Below, in pieces: positions 1 through 5,996 of a stretch of 15,737 bases of DNA. The stretch lies in contig JAFVZE010000074.1 of NCBI GenBank assembly GCA_017508315.1, positions 1 to 15,737 of the forward strand, read 5' to 3'. The notes beneath the pieces are model-generated. The model ran no database searches, was not told the DNA's origin, and worked only from the letters and a program-made list of their open reading frames with translations. Position numbers and translations under genes: made by a program. This stretch comes from Kiritimatiellia bacterium. GTDB lineage: Bacteria; Verrucomicrobiota; Kiritimatiellia; RFP12; UBA1067. Within the stretch, counting starts at the first letter, position 1, and every line of letters starts with the position of its first letter.

Positions 1-168
1 CGGGACCATCGAAAACATCAGAGCGAGCGCAATCCGACCCGGAGCGGTATCTATCGCACTAAGAGATCATCGTCTGCCCGAAATCGCCAATATTGAAAAA
101 GTAGGTCAAACCAACTTTCTCAATTTGTTCCGAACTGTAATCTCATTTTTCCTCCCAACCTTGTCCAT

Positions 169-180
169 AGTTTGCAAACT
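169..180. repeat. 12-bp perfect palindrome AGTTTGCAAACT
   Basis: AGTTTGCAAACT equals its own reverse complement. Its centre TTTGCAAA recurs in the larger palindrome 38 bp downstream (centre to centre) and again at 435-442. It is a candidate operator half of a pair; no regulator gene is visible in the window. Confidence 0.55.
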
Positions 181-196
181 GTGTCCAAGGGAGAAG

Positions 197-228
197 TTAC
201 CACCGCATTTTGCAAAATCCGGTGGTAA
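197..228. repeat. 32-bp near-perfect palindrome
   Basis: The left arm is TTACCACCG-C-ATTTTG and the right arm CAAAAT-C-CGGTGGTAA. All 16 positions pair except one C/C mismatch (206 with 219), and the dyad axis lies between 212 and 213. The inner 12 bp (ATTTTGCAAAAT) are a perfect palindrome. No T-tract follows on either strand, so it does not look like an intrinsic terminator. A protein-binding site or cruciform-forming element fits better. Confidence 0.65.
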
Positions 229-434
229 ACGGTTGCGGTGAGAATTATCTGCGGAACATTCTTAACTTGTGTATGTCCGCATGCGTAGCGTTAGCGTAGC
301 CTCGGATAAATCGGAGTTTCACCTTTCCCAATTTTCGTGTTTTTTAGCGTATTTCGTGGTTTAAAACTTTAAGCGCAGCGCAAAGGTTAAACTTATCCTC
401 TGTTCACCTTCACCGGTCCAGACCCGTGCCTCGT

Positions 435-442
435 TTTGCAAA
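435..442. promoter_or_regulatory. Third TTTGCAAA site, upstream of the -10
   Basis: TTTGCAAA lies 27 bp upstream of the TATAAT at 470-475 and matches the core of the palindromes at 169-180 and 197-228. Its position just upstream of the promoter would suit an operator or activator site. This is inferred from recurrence and position only. Confidence 0.3.
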
Positions 443-466
443 TGTGAGCCGCCGGGCTTTGAAATG

Positions 467-475
467 TGGTATAAT
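467..475 (+). promoter_or_regulatory. Extended -10 promoter TGGTATAAT
   Basis: TGG followed by a perfect TATAAT (470-475) gives an extended -10 element, and no -35 hexamer is visible at 16-18 bp spacing. Transcription would start near 482, leaving a leader of about 29 bases before the gene at 511. The same TGnTATAAT form recurs before the genes at 1603 and 7194. Confidence 0.7.
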
Positions 476-510
476 TCGCATCAACGACAAATTCACACAC
501 GGAGCAAAAA

Positions 511-1542
511 ATGAAAATCAATCTCGCAAATTTCGTTTTCACGTCCCAACCCGCGCTGCTTGCAGAGGACGGCGAGTTCACCGCCGAGGCCTTCCGCTAT
601 TCGACCGGAGTCGAGGCACTCAAGGTTTCCAACAGCAGGGGTTCCTTCACGATCCTGCCGTGGATGGGGCAGATGATCTGGCGCTGTGATTTCGACGGTC
701 GCGAGCTGGCGATGAAGTCGATGTACGACGAGCCCAAGGACTGCAAGGTTTCGTTCTCCGAGTCCTACGGCTGCTTCATGATGCACTGCGGTCTTACCGC
801 GATGGGTAACCCCACTCCCCAGGACACCCACATCGGTCACGCCGAACTTCCCGTCGCCCGCTACGGCGAAGCCTACCTTGAATTCGGCAAAGACAGGAAG
901 GGCGAGTTCGTCGCCGTCGGCGGCACGTACGTGGACGATCTGTGCTTCACGCGCAATTACGCGTTCAGCCCGCGCGTCGTTCTGCGCAAAGGGGCGAAGT
1001 CCATCGAGATCGAAGCGACGATCACGAACAACAAGGACATTCCGCTCGAATACTACTACCTCTGCCACGTGAACCACCGCCCGGTGGACGGCTCGAAGAT
1101 CGTCGAGTCGCCGCTCGCGAAGGCGCCGATCATCAACCACGAAGTTCCGGAGGGATACTACAAGCCCTGGGCCGACGCGACCAACCGCTGGCTCGCCGTG
1201 CTCGACAAGGACTACAAGGCGCAGTCCGTCGTCGGCGCGAAGGGCGAATCCTACAAGCCCGAGATCGTCAACTGCTATTTCCACAAGGCCGACAAGTCCG
1301 GCTGGGCGTTCGTCAAGCAGATGTTCCCCAAAGGCGGCGGCGTTTACGTCCGCTACCGTCCGGAGGAGCTTCCTTACGCCACGCGCTGGATCGCCCGCAC
1401 GAAGGACGAGGACGCGATGGGCATGTGCCTGCCGGCGACGTGCGAGCACAAGGGCCGTCTTTTCTGTCAGGCCAACAGGCAGCAGCGTTACCTCGCGCCC
1501 GGCAAGAGCGTCACTTTCCACATGGAGACTGGAGTCATCTGA
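511..1542 (+). CDS. DUF4432-like aldose 1-epimerase-fold protein
   Basis: This 343-residue soluble protein has no signal peptide or membrane segment. Its pattern resembles the DUF4432 group of the galactose mutarotase-like superfamily. An N-terminal beta-rich part (residues 37-72, with FTILPWMGQMIW) is followed by a CGLTAMG...HIGHAELP block (93-114) carrying His107 and His110, a central YYLCHVNHRP segment (182-191), and a C-terminal LPATCEHKGR (308-317). The conserved histidines would be candidates for sugar binding or acid-base catalysis at an anomeric centre. The family is known for the fold, but the substrate of most members is unknown, so no specific sugar is assigned. The start is supported by GGAG at 501-504, six bases before the ATG, and by the extended -10 at 467-475. 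It appears monocistronic, because ilvC downstream has its own promoter beginning eight bases after the stop. Confidence 0.75.
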   Translation: MKINLANFVFTSQPALLAEDGEFTAEAFRYSTGVEALKVSNSRGSFTILPWMGQMIWRCDFDGRELAMKSMYDEPKDCKVSFSESYGCFMMHCGLTAMGNPTPQDTHIGHAELPVARYGEAYLEFGKDRKGEFVAVGGTYVDDLCFTRNYAFSPRVVLRKGAKSIEIEATITNNKDIPLEYYYLCHVNHRPVDGSKIVESPLAKAPIINHEVPEGYYKPWADATNRWLAVLDKDYKAQSVVGAKGESYKPEIVNCYFHKADKSGWAFVKQMFPKGGGVYVRYRPEELPYATRWIARTKDEDAMGMCLPATCEHKGRLFCQANRQQRYLAPGKSVTFHMETGVI

Positions 1543-1549
1543 GAAAAAA

Positions 1550-1558
1550 TGGTATAAT
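1550..1558 (+). promoter_or_regulatory. Extended -10 promoter of ilvC, TGGTATAAT
   Basis: TGG plus a perfect TATAAT (1553-1558) lies in the 60-base gap between the stop at 1542 and ilvC at 1603. The best -35 candidate at 17-bp spacing (TGGAGT, 1530-1535) is poor, so this is again an extended -10 type. Transcription would start near 1565, giving a leader of about 38 bases. Confidence 0.7.
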
Positions 1559-1568
1559 GTGACTTCAA

Positions 1569-1586
1569 TCGCCTGAAAACAGGCGA
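1569..1586 (+). promoter_or_regulatory. Hairpin at the 5' end of the ilvC leader
   Basis: TCGCCTG-AAAA-CAGGCGA forms a perfect 7-bp stem with a four-base loop. It begins about four bases after the predicted transcription start and ends five bases before the Shine-Dalgarno GGAG (1592-1595). It is followed by A residues rather than T, so it is not a + strand terminator. A 5'-end stabilising or translation-modulating hairpin is plausible. No leucine- or valine-rich leader peptide fits in the short leader, so classical attenuation is not supported. Confidence 0.5.
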
Positions 1587-1602
1587 AAAATGGAGTAAAA
1601 AC

Positions 1603-2709
1603 ATGAAGATCAAGTTTGGTAATACCGTTGAAAACATCGTAACGCGCAAGGAGTTTCCGCTCAAGAAGGCGCAGAAGGTCCTCAAGAACAAGACCATCGC
1701 GGTTATCGGCTACGGAATCCAGGGTCCGGCGCAGGCGCTCAACATGCGCGACAACGGAATCAACGTAATTGTCGGTCAGCGCAAGTCCACCGCCGCCAAT
1801 TCCTCGTGGAAGCGTGCGATCAAGGACGGCTGGAAGCCCGGCAAGACGCTCTTCTCCATTGAAGAGGCGGCCGAAAAGGGCGACGTCATCATGCTCCTCA
1901 CCTCCGACGGCTCCGTCGGCGAGGTCTGGAAGAAGATTGAAAAGTACGTCACCCCCGGCAAGGCCCTCTACCTCTCGCACGGTTTCGCGTACGTCTACAG
2001 CAAGTTGACCGGCGTCAAGCCCGGTCCGGACGTGGACGTCATCATGGTCGCCCCCAAGGGTTCGGGCACGAACGTCCGCCGCAACTTCCTCAACGGCGCG
2101 GGCATCAACTCTTCGTTCGCCGTCGCCCAGAACGCGACCGGCAACGCGCCGCTCTTAACGCTCGCCATCGGCATCGCCGTCGGTTCGGGCTATCTCTTCC
2201 CGACCACGTTCGAGAACGAAGTCACGTCCGACCTCGTCGGTGAGCGCGGCATTCTCATGGGTGCGCTCTGCGGCGTCATGGAAGCGCAGTACTACACCCT
2301 GCGCAAGAACGGCCACAGCCCGTCCGAGGCGTTCAACGAAACGTGCGAAGAACTCACGCAGTCGCTCGCCCGTCTCGTCGACGAGAACGGCATGGACTGG
2401 ATGTACTCCAACTGCTCGCAGACCGCGCAGCACGGCGCGCTCAAGTGGAGGCCCTACTTCCGCAAGGCGACCGAGCCCGTCTTCAAGAAGCTCTACGAGT
2501 CGACGAAGAAGATGCAGGAAGCGCGCGAAGTCATCCGCGACACCGGCCGCGCCGACTACAAGGAGTTCATGGCTAAGAAACTCCAGGACATGCACGACAG
2601 CGAAATGTGGAAGGCCGGCGAGGCCGTCCGCGCGCTCCGTCCGCGCGAAAAGGCGAAGGCCAACGCCGCCAAGGCCGCCGGCATCCAGGGTCGCAAGGTC
2701 ACCAAGTAA
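1603..2709 (+). CDS. ilvC: Ketol-acid reductoisomerase
   Basis: This enzyme catalyses the NAD(P)H- and Mg-dependent isomeroreduction in valine, leucine and isoleucine synthesis, in the cytoplasm. The 368 residues show a Rossmann loop GYGIQG (36-41), the cofactor loop GQRKS (58-62), the catalytic-histidine segment LSHGF (His126), APKGSG (150-155), and the metal-binding motif SDLVGERG with Asp210 and Glu214. Further acidic residues lie in EAFNETCEE (Glu246, Glu250), and the substrate serine motif is CSQTAQHG (Ser272). The sequence resembles the Bacteroidetes and fungal Ilv5 type more than the E. coli long form. A lysine/alanine-rich tail (349-368) extends past the usual LRP ending. GGAG at 1592-1595 supports the ATG. 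ilvB, ilvN, ilvD and leu genes are not adjacent. The gene has its own promoter and a probable terminator, so it looks monocistronic. Confidence 0.95.
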   Translation: MKIKFGNTVENIVTRKEFPLKKAQKVLKNKTIAVIGYGIQGPAQALNMRDNGINVIVGQRKSTAANSSWKRAIKDGWKPGKTLFSIEEAAEKGDVIMLLTSDGSVGEVWKKIEKYVTPGKALYLSHGFAYVYSKLTGVKPGPDVDVIMVAPKGSGTNVRRNFLNGAGINSSFAVAQNATGNAPLLTLAIGIAVGSGYLFPTTFENEVTSDLVGERGILMGALCGVMEAQYYTLRKNGHSPSEAFNETCEELTQSLARLVDENGMDWMYSNCSQTAQHGALKWRPYFRKATEPVFKKLYESTKKMQEAREVIRDTGRADYKEFMAKKLQDMHDSEMWKAGEAVRALRPREKAKANAAKAAGIQGRKVTK

Positions 2710-2736
2710 GACCGACGCGGTTTTCAGGCTGAAGTA

Positions 2737-2773
2737 CGGGGTCGTGGCGTTCCGCCGCGGCCCCGCGCTTTCT
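2737..2773 (+). terminator. Probable intrinsic terminator of ilvC
   Basis: The arms at 2737-2749 and 2753-2765 form a 13-bp stem (with two G-U pairs in RNA) around a three-base TTC loop. CGCTTTCTC follows, which is only a weak T-tract. It lies 28 bases past the ilvC stop and before the antiporter start at 2795, where termination is expected. The weak T-tract lowers confidence. Confidence 0.6.
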
Positions 2774-2794
2774 CAAACGGGATAAATAGGGAAT

Positions 2795-4813
2795 ATGACC
2801 GAATCGGCGCTTATCCAGGATCTCGCGATGATGATGGCCATCGCCGGTCTCGTGTCGGTCCTCTTCGCCAAACTCAAATGGCCGAAGGTGATCGGATATA
2901 TCTTCGCCGGCATTCTCATGAGCCGTCACACCTGGGGAGGCTCCTTTCTCGCCGACGAGAATTCGGTTCAGACCATCGGTCAGCTCGGCATCGTGTTTCT
3001 GATGTTCACCCTCGGGCTCGGTTTTTCCACCTCGGAGATGAAGAAGCTGAAGAACGTCACCGTCCCCACGGCGATTTTCGACACGGTGGTGATGACATAT
3101 CTCGGATATACCGTCGGCACCAAACTTTTGGGCTGGGGGGCGGTCGAGTCGCTCTTTCTCGGCGCTGCGATCTGCGATTCGTCGACAACGCTTCTGGCTA
3201 AGGTCATCGACGAGATGAAATGGTCGTCGCGGCGATTTTCGAAATACGTGGTGGGCACCTCCGTCTGCGAGGACATCATCTGCATCGGCATTATCGCGCT
3301 CATAACCGGCGTCGCCGCGGGCAATGCGTCGTTCGCGGCGGTGGGGAAGTCGCTCGGCGGGCTTTTCGTCTTTTTCCTCGCTACCATCTTTTTCGGGCTC
3401 GTGCTCGTGCCCAGGCTTCTCGATTCGGTCGCCAGACGCCATGACGACGAGGCGCTGCTGCTGACGCTGCTCGGCTGCTGTTTCTTTGTCACCTGGATCG
3501 CCTTCAAACTGAATTTCTCGCTTGCGCTCGGGGCGTTTCTGGTGGGCATTCTCGGAGCTTCGAGCGATGTCCGGCGGCGTCTGCACGAACTTGCCGATCC
3601 GCTCCGTTCGATGTTCGCGGCGGTCTTTTTCGTTTCAATCGGTCTTTTGGTGAATCCTGCTTCCTGCTGGGAGAATCTTCCGGTCATTCTCGGGCTTTCC
3701 GCGCTGGTGATGATCGGCAAGGGCTGCAACTGCTTTCTGGGCGGCTTGATTTCCGGAGAGAGTCTCAAGACTTCGGTGCAGATGGGCTTTTCGCTCGCCC
3801 AGATCGGAGAGTTCGCCTACATGGTGGCGCTTCTGTACCTTTCGACCACGAACGATTCCGAGAGTCAGATGTATCAGATCGTCGTCGGGGTGTCGCTTTT
3901 GACCACCGTCTTGAATCCGGTCATGATCCGCCTTTCCGATCCTGCGGGCGATCGGGTGGAAAAACATTGCCCCGCGCGTCTTGCGCGATGGCTCGGAAAC
4001 TACCGCGAATTCATGGCGAAATTCCACGGTTCGGGCGCTTCGCGATCGGCGGCGGCGATCCGCAAGGCGCTCATCGAGCTGGTGGTGATAGCGGTCATCG
4101 AGCTTGCCATCGTCATCACGGTTTCGATGATGGGTCGCTACGACTGGTCGGAATTCTCCGAATTCTTCGAGCGCAACGACCGCATTTTCCTCTGCCTCGG
4201 AGCGAACGTCATAATGCTGGCCATGTTCGCGCCGGTTCTGCGCATCGCCCGCACGCTCGGCGGCGCGCTCGGAGACATGCTCGTCAATCCCGGCGCGTCG
4301 CGCTGGCAGCAGGCGGTCCACAACGTGGTGAATCATCTTGCCGCGATCGTCATCGTCGGCGGGTCGTTCGTCTGGATGGTGATGCTCAACGTTCCGATCC
4401 AGCCTTCGCAGACTTGGGCGAAATGCGCCGTTTACGGCGTTCTCGCGGTTGCCGCGATCGCCGGCTGGCGCTTCTTCTCCAAGGCCGGGCACCGCGCGTT
4501 CCAGCGTTTCGACGAGGCGGCCAAGGCCGATGAACGGCGGTCGGCCGAGCCGCGGCAGATTCTTTTTTCCGTTCCCGAGGACGCGGTGCACAAATTGACG
4601 CTCACCGACGCCTCGCCCGCGATCGGGGCGACGGTGGTGACGCTGAACATCAGGGCGAAGACGGGAGCGAGCGTCGTTTCCGTTATCCGCGACGGCAAAA
4701 CCGTGCGCAACATCGGCGCGGAGTGGGAGTTCCGCATCGGAGACACGCTGGTGGTGATGGGAGATGCCCATCAGCTCGCCGCGCTCAAAGACCTGCTGGG
4801 GGTTACCGTATGA
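2795..4813 (+). CDS. CPA2-family cation:proton antiporter with RCK_C-like tail
   Basis: This 672-residue inner-membrane protein has a CPA2/Kef-type exchanger domain at about residues 8-385, made of many hydrophobic helices. Typical signatures are VIGYIFAGIL (32-41), LGIVFLMFTLGLGF (64-77), the helix with CDSSTT (127-132), SVCEDI (156-161) and the late QIGEFAYMVA (336-345). A second hydrophobic region (about 425-560, roughly four helices) is extra relative to simple Kef proteins. Residues about 590-672 look like an RCK_C (TrkA_C) ligand-binding domain ending IGDTLVVMGDAHQL. No RCK_N nucleotide-binding domain is seen between them. It likely exchanges K+ or Na+ for protons, but the ion cannot be told from sequence. 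The Shine-Dalgarno is weak (AGGGA just before the ATG). The gene overlaps nadD by four bases (ATGA), implying translational coupling. Confidence 0.85.
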   Translation: MTESALIQDLAMMMAIAGLVSVLFAKLKWPKVIGYIFAGILMSRHTWGGSFLADENSVQTIGQLGIVFLMFTLGLGFSTSEMKKLKNVTVPTAIFDTVVMTYLGYTVGTKLLGWGAVESLFLGAAICDSSTTLLAKVIDEMKWSSRRFSKYVVGTSVCEDIICIGIIALITGVAAGNASFAAVGKSLGGLFVFFLATIFFGLVLVPRLLDSVARRHDDEALLLTLLGCCFFVTWIAFKLNFSLALGAFLVGILGASSDVRRRLHELADPLRSMFAAVFFVSIGLLVNPASCWENLPVILGLSALVMIGKGCNCFLGGLISGESLKTSVQMGFSLAQIGEFAYMVALLYLSTTNDSESQMYQIVVGVSLLTTVLNPVMIRLSDPAGDRVEKHCPARLARWLGNYREFMAKFHGSGASRSAAAIRKALIELVVIAVIELAIVITVSMMGRYDWSEFSEFFERNDRIFLCLGANVIMLAMFAPVLRIARTLGGALGDMLVNPGASRWQQAVHNVVNHLAAIVIVGGSFVWMVMLNVPIQPSQTWAKCAVYGVLAVAAIAGWRFFSKAGHRAFQRFDEAAKADERRSAEPRQILFSVPEDAVHKLTLTDASPAIGATVVTLNIRAKTGASVVSVIRDGKTVRNIGAEWEFRIGDTLVVMGDAHQLAALKDLLGVTV

Positions 4814-5565
4814 TCATGGACGAGCGGAGACAGACGGTTGAAGGAGACGGGGTTTCGGTCCGTCCGGACATCAAAGCGAAAGACAGGATCGGAATTTACG
4901 GCGGCAGTTTCGATCCCGTGCACAACGGGCATCTTCGCGTGGCGAAAAACGCGATTGCGCAGCTCGGGCTCGACCGGCTGCTTGTCGTTCCCGCGGCGGT
5001 CAGTCCGTTCAAGACCGGTTCCGCCCGGGAAGGGCGTCCCGATCGCCTGCTGCTCGTGCGGCTCGCCTTCAACGGCATGGAGAAGGTTTCCGTCGACGAC
5101 CGGGAGATTCGCCGCGGCGGAGTTTCGTACGCGATAGACACGGTCAGGGAGATCGCCGCCGAAAATCCCGGCGCGGAACTGTTTTTCATAATAGGCGAAG
5201 ATTCGCTCGAGGGGCTGCCCCGCTGGAAAGACTGGGATGTCCTCAAGACCATGTGCTCTTTCCGATCGTTTCCGCGCACAAGCGAAAGTTCGACCGAAAT
5301 CCGCCGCCGCCTTGCCGCCGGAGAGCCGATCGACGATCTTGTGCCGACGCCGGTGGCGCGGTTCATCGCCGGATCCGTGACGTACAATCCCGATTGCGGA
5401 ATCGTCGCTTCCGTGCTTGCCGGACTTGTCCGCAAGAACGGTTACTGTCCCTGCCGGCTGCCGAAAGCGAAGGAGTTTTTCTGTCCGTGCGGGGAATTTA
5501 TGGAACAGTTGGAAGATCCGCGGTTTCACGGACTGTGCCATTGCAGACTGTATCTCAAGCCGTGA
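4810..5565 (+). CDS. nadD: NadD-like adenylyltransferase fused to an FTR-like cysteine domain
   Basis: The N-terminal part is a nicotinate-nucleotide adenylyltransferase, which joins NaMN and ATP to make NaAD in NAD synthesis. It shows GGSFDPVHNGH (31-41, the nucleotidyl-transferase HxGH region), IIGEDSLEGLPRW (127-139) and ESSTEIRRRL (159-168, the ATP-binding SxxxxR-type segment), ending VPTPVARFI (178-186). The loop between LKTMCSF and SSTEI is about 15-30 residues shorter than in B. subtilis or E. coli NadD. Residues about 192-251 form a second domain, NPDCGIVASVLAGL...GYCPCR...CPC...GLCHCRLYLK, matching ferredoxin-thioredoxin reductase catalytic-chain relatives. All six cysteines are present (213, 215, 225, 227, 243, 245), enough for a 4Fe-4S cluster and a redox disulfide. 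The ATG at 4810 overlaps the antiporter stop; earlier in-frame codons lie inside the antiporter gene. The cysteine domain's partner and substrate are unknown. Confidence 0.85.
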   Translation: MIMDERRQTVEGDGVSVRPDIKAKDRIGIYGGSFDPVHNGHLRVAKNAIAQLGLDRLLVVPAAVSPFKTGSAREGRPDRLLLVRLAFNGMEKVSVDDREIRRGGVSYAIDTVREIAAENPGAELFFIIGEDSLEGLPRWKDWDVLKTMCSFRSFPRTSESSTEIRRRLAAGEPIDDLVPTPVARFIAGSVTYNPDCGIVASVLAGLVRKNGYCPCRLPKAKEFFCPCGEFMEQLEDPRFHGLCHCRLYLKP

Positions 5566-5966
5566 AAAGCGCAGCCGGATGCAGACGCTGCGGAGCCTGC
5601 TGCCGCATTGAAGGGATTGTCCGTCTCGCGGAACGCGATATCACGGCGATGGCCGAGACGCTTGGAATCGGCGAGGACGAATTCATCGCCGACTGGACCG
5701 AAATAGCCCCGGACCGCAAAGGCCTTGTCCTTAAAGATTCGCCGGACGGCGCCTGCATCATGCTGGCGGAGGACAACCGCTGCCGGGTCTACCGGGCGCG
5801 GCCGGAGAAGTGCCGCACCTTTCCCTATGAATGGACTAACGGGGAATCTTCGTCGTATTGTCCGCTTTGCCGGGATATGCGCGATTGCCGCGGTTCCCCG
5901 TCCGAAAATCACGCGCCTGAAAACCGCGAGGATCACGAACCGGTTGAAATCGGGCGCGGGTTTTAG
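5562..5966 (+). CDS. YkgJ-family cysteine-cluster protein
   Basis: This 134-residue protein opens with CRRCGACC (Cys7, 10, 13, 14), the CxxCxxCC signature of the YkgJ family, proposed to bind zinc or an iron-sulfur centre. Further cysteines follow in the family order: GACIM (Cys65), NRCRVYRARPEKCRTFPY (Cys74, Cys84), and YCPLC...DC (Cys100, 103, 109). The family has no firmly established biochemical role. The GTG at 5562 overlaps the nadD stop in a GTGA arrangement and gives a family-like N terminus, so I prefer it to the longer frame beginning at 5253, which lies inside nadD. The C-terminal 25 residues are polar and probably disordered. Direct coupling to a gene that itself ends in a six-cysteine domain is suggestive but not proof of shared function. 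Confidence 0.82.
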   Translation: MKSAAGCRRCGACCRIEGIVRLAERDITAMAETLGIGEDEFIADWTEIAPDRKGLVLKDSPDGACIMLAEDNRCRVYRARPEKCRTFPYEWTNGESSSYCPLCRDMRDCRGSPSENHAPENREDHEPVEIGRGF

Positions 5967-5973
5967 GTAAAAT
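5944..5973 (+). promoter_or_regulatory. Sigma70-type promoter TTGAAA-18-TAAAAT
   Basis: TTGAAA (5944-5949) and TAAAAT (5968-5973) are separated by 18 bp. The promoter overlaps the end of the YkgJ-family gene. Transcription would start around 5980, just before the Shine-Dalgarno GGGAGGA (5984-5990) of the symporter gene, so the leader is very short. Confidence 0.6.
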
Positions 5974-5996
5974 GTTGCCGCAAGGGAGGAACCGCC

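Larger units (their letters stand above)
1..510. other. AT-richer region without a convincing gene
   Basis: This stretch is visibly richer in A+T than the genes to its right. On the + strand the frame 2-241 is open for 79 codons from the window edge to a TGA, so it could be the tail of a gene starting outside the window, but I recognise nothing in it and the length is compatible with chance. The region holds two palindromes (169-180, 197-228), a short repeat (GCGTAGC at 283-289 and 294-300, plus scattered TAGCG), a repeated TTTCGTG (333-339, 352-358), a third TTTGCAAA (435-442) and an extended -10 promoter (467-475) serving the next gene. Confidence 0.6.

Noticed and set aside
2..241. 79-codon open frame reaching the left edge as a gene tail
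   Set aside because: No recognisable motif, AT-rich, ends in the palindrome, and such a length can arise by chance in six frames. Kept only as a remark.
281..300. Repeated TAGCG/GCGTAGC units as a CRISPR or iteron array
   Set aside because: There are only two 7-base copies and scattered 5-base units, with no regular spacer and no cas or replication genes.
493..1980. 495-codon open frame on the - strand spanning the DUF4432-like gene and the start of ilvC
   Set aside because: It is antisense to two genes with recognisable products, crosses their promoter, and its Arg/Leu/Val/Asp-rich translation is typical of a GC-rich shadow frame.
2699..4771. Long - strand open frames (2699-3586, 3635-4771) opposite the antiporter
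   Set aside because: They are complementary shadows of a clear membrane protein; translations are His/Arg/Asp-rich with no motif.
4723..4809. Upstream extension of the nadD frame inside the antiporter gene
   Set aside because: The extra 29 codons lie wholly within the antiporter coding sequence and look unlike a NadD N terminus; the ATGA overlap at 4810 is the natural start.
5240..5290. Frameshift in nadD suggested by the open second frame (LFPIVSAHKR)
   Set aside because: The main frame is continuous and carries the conserved motifs on both sides, so two compensating shifts would be needed; a short natural loop is simpler.
5253..5561. Longer YkgJ frame starting inside nadD
   Set aside because: The first 103 codons overlap the NadD/FTR region and read as low-quality Arg/Pro-rich sequence; the GTG at 5562 gives a family-like start.
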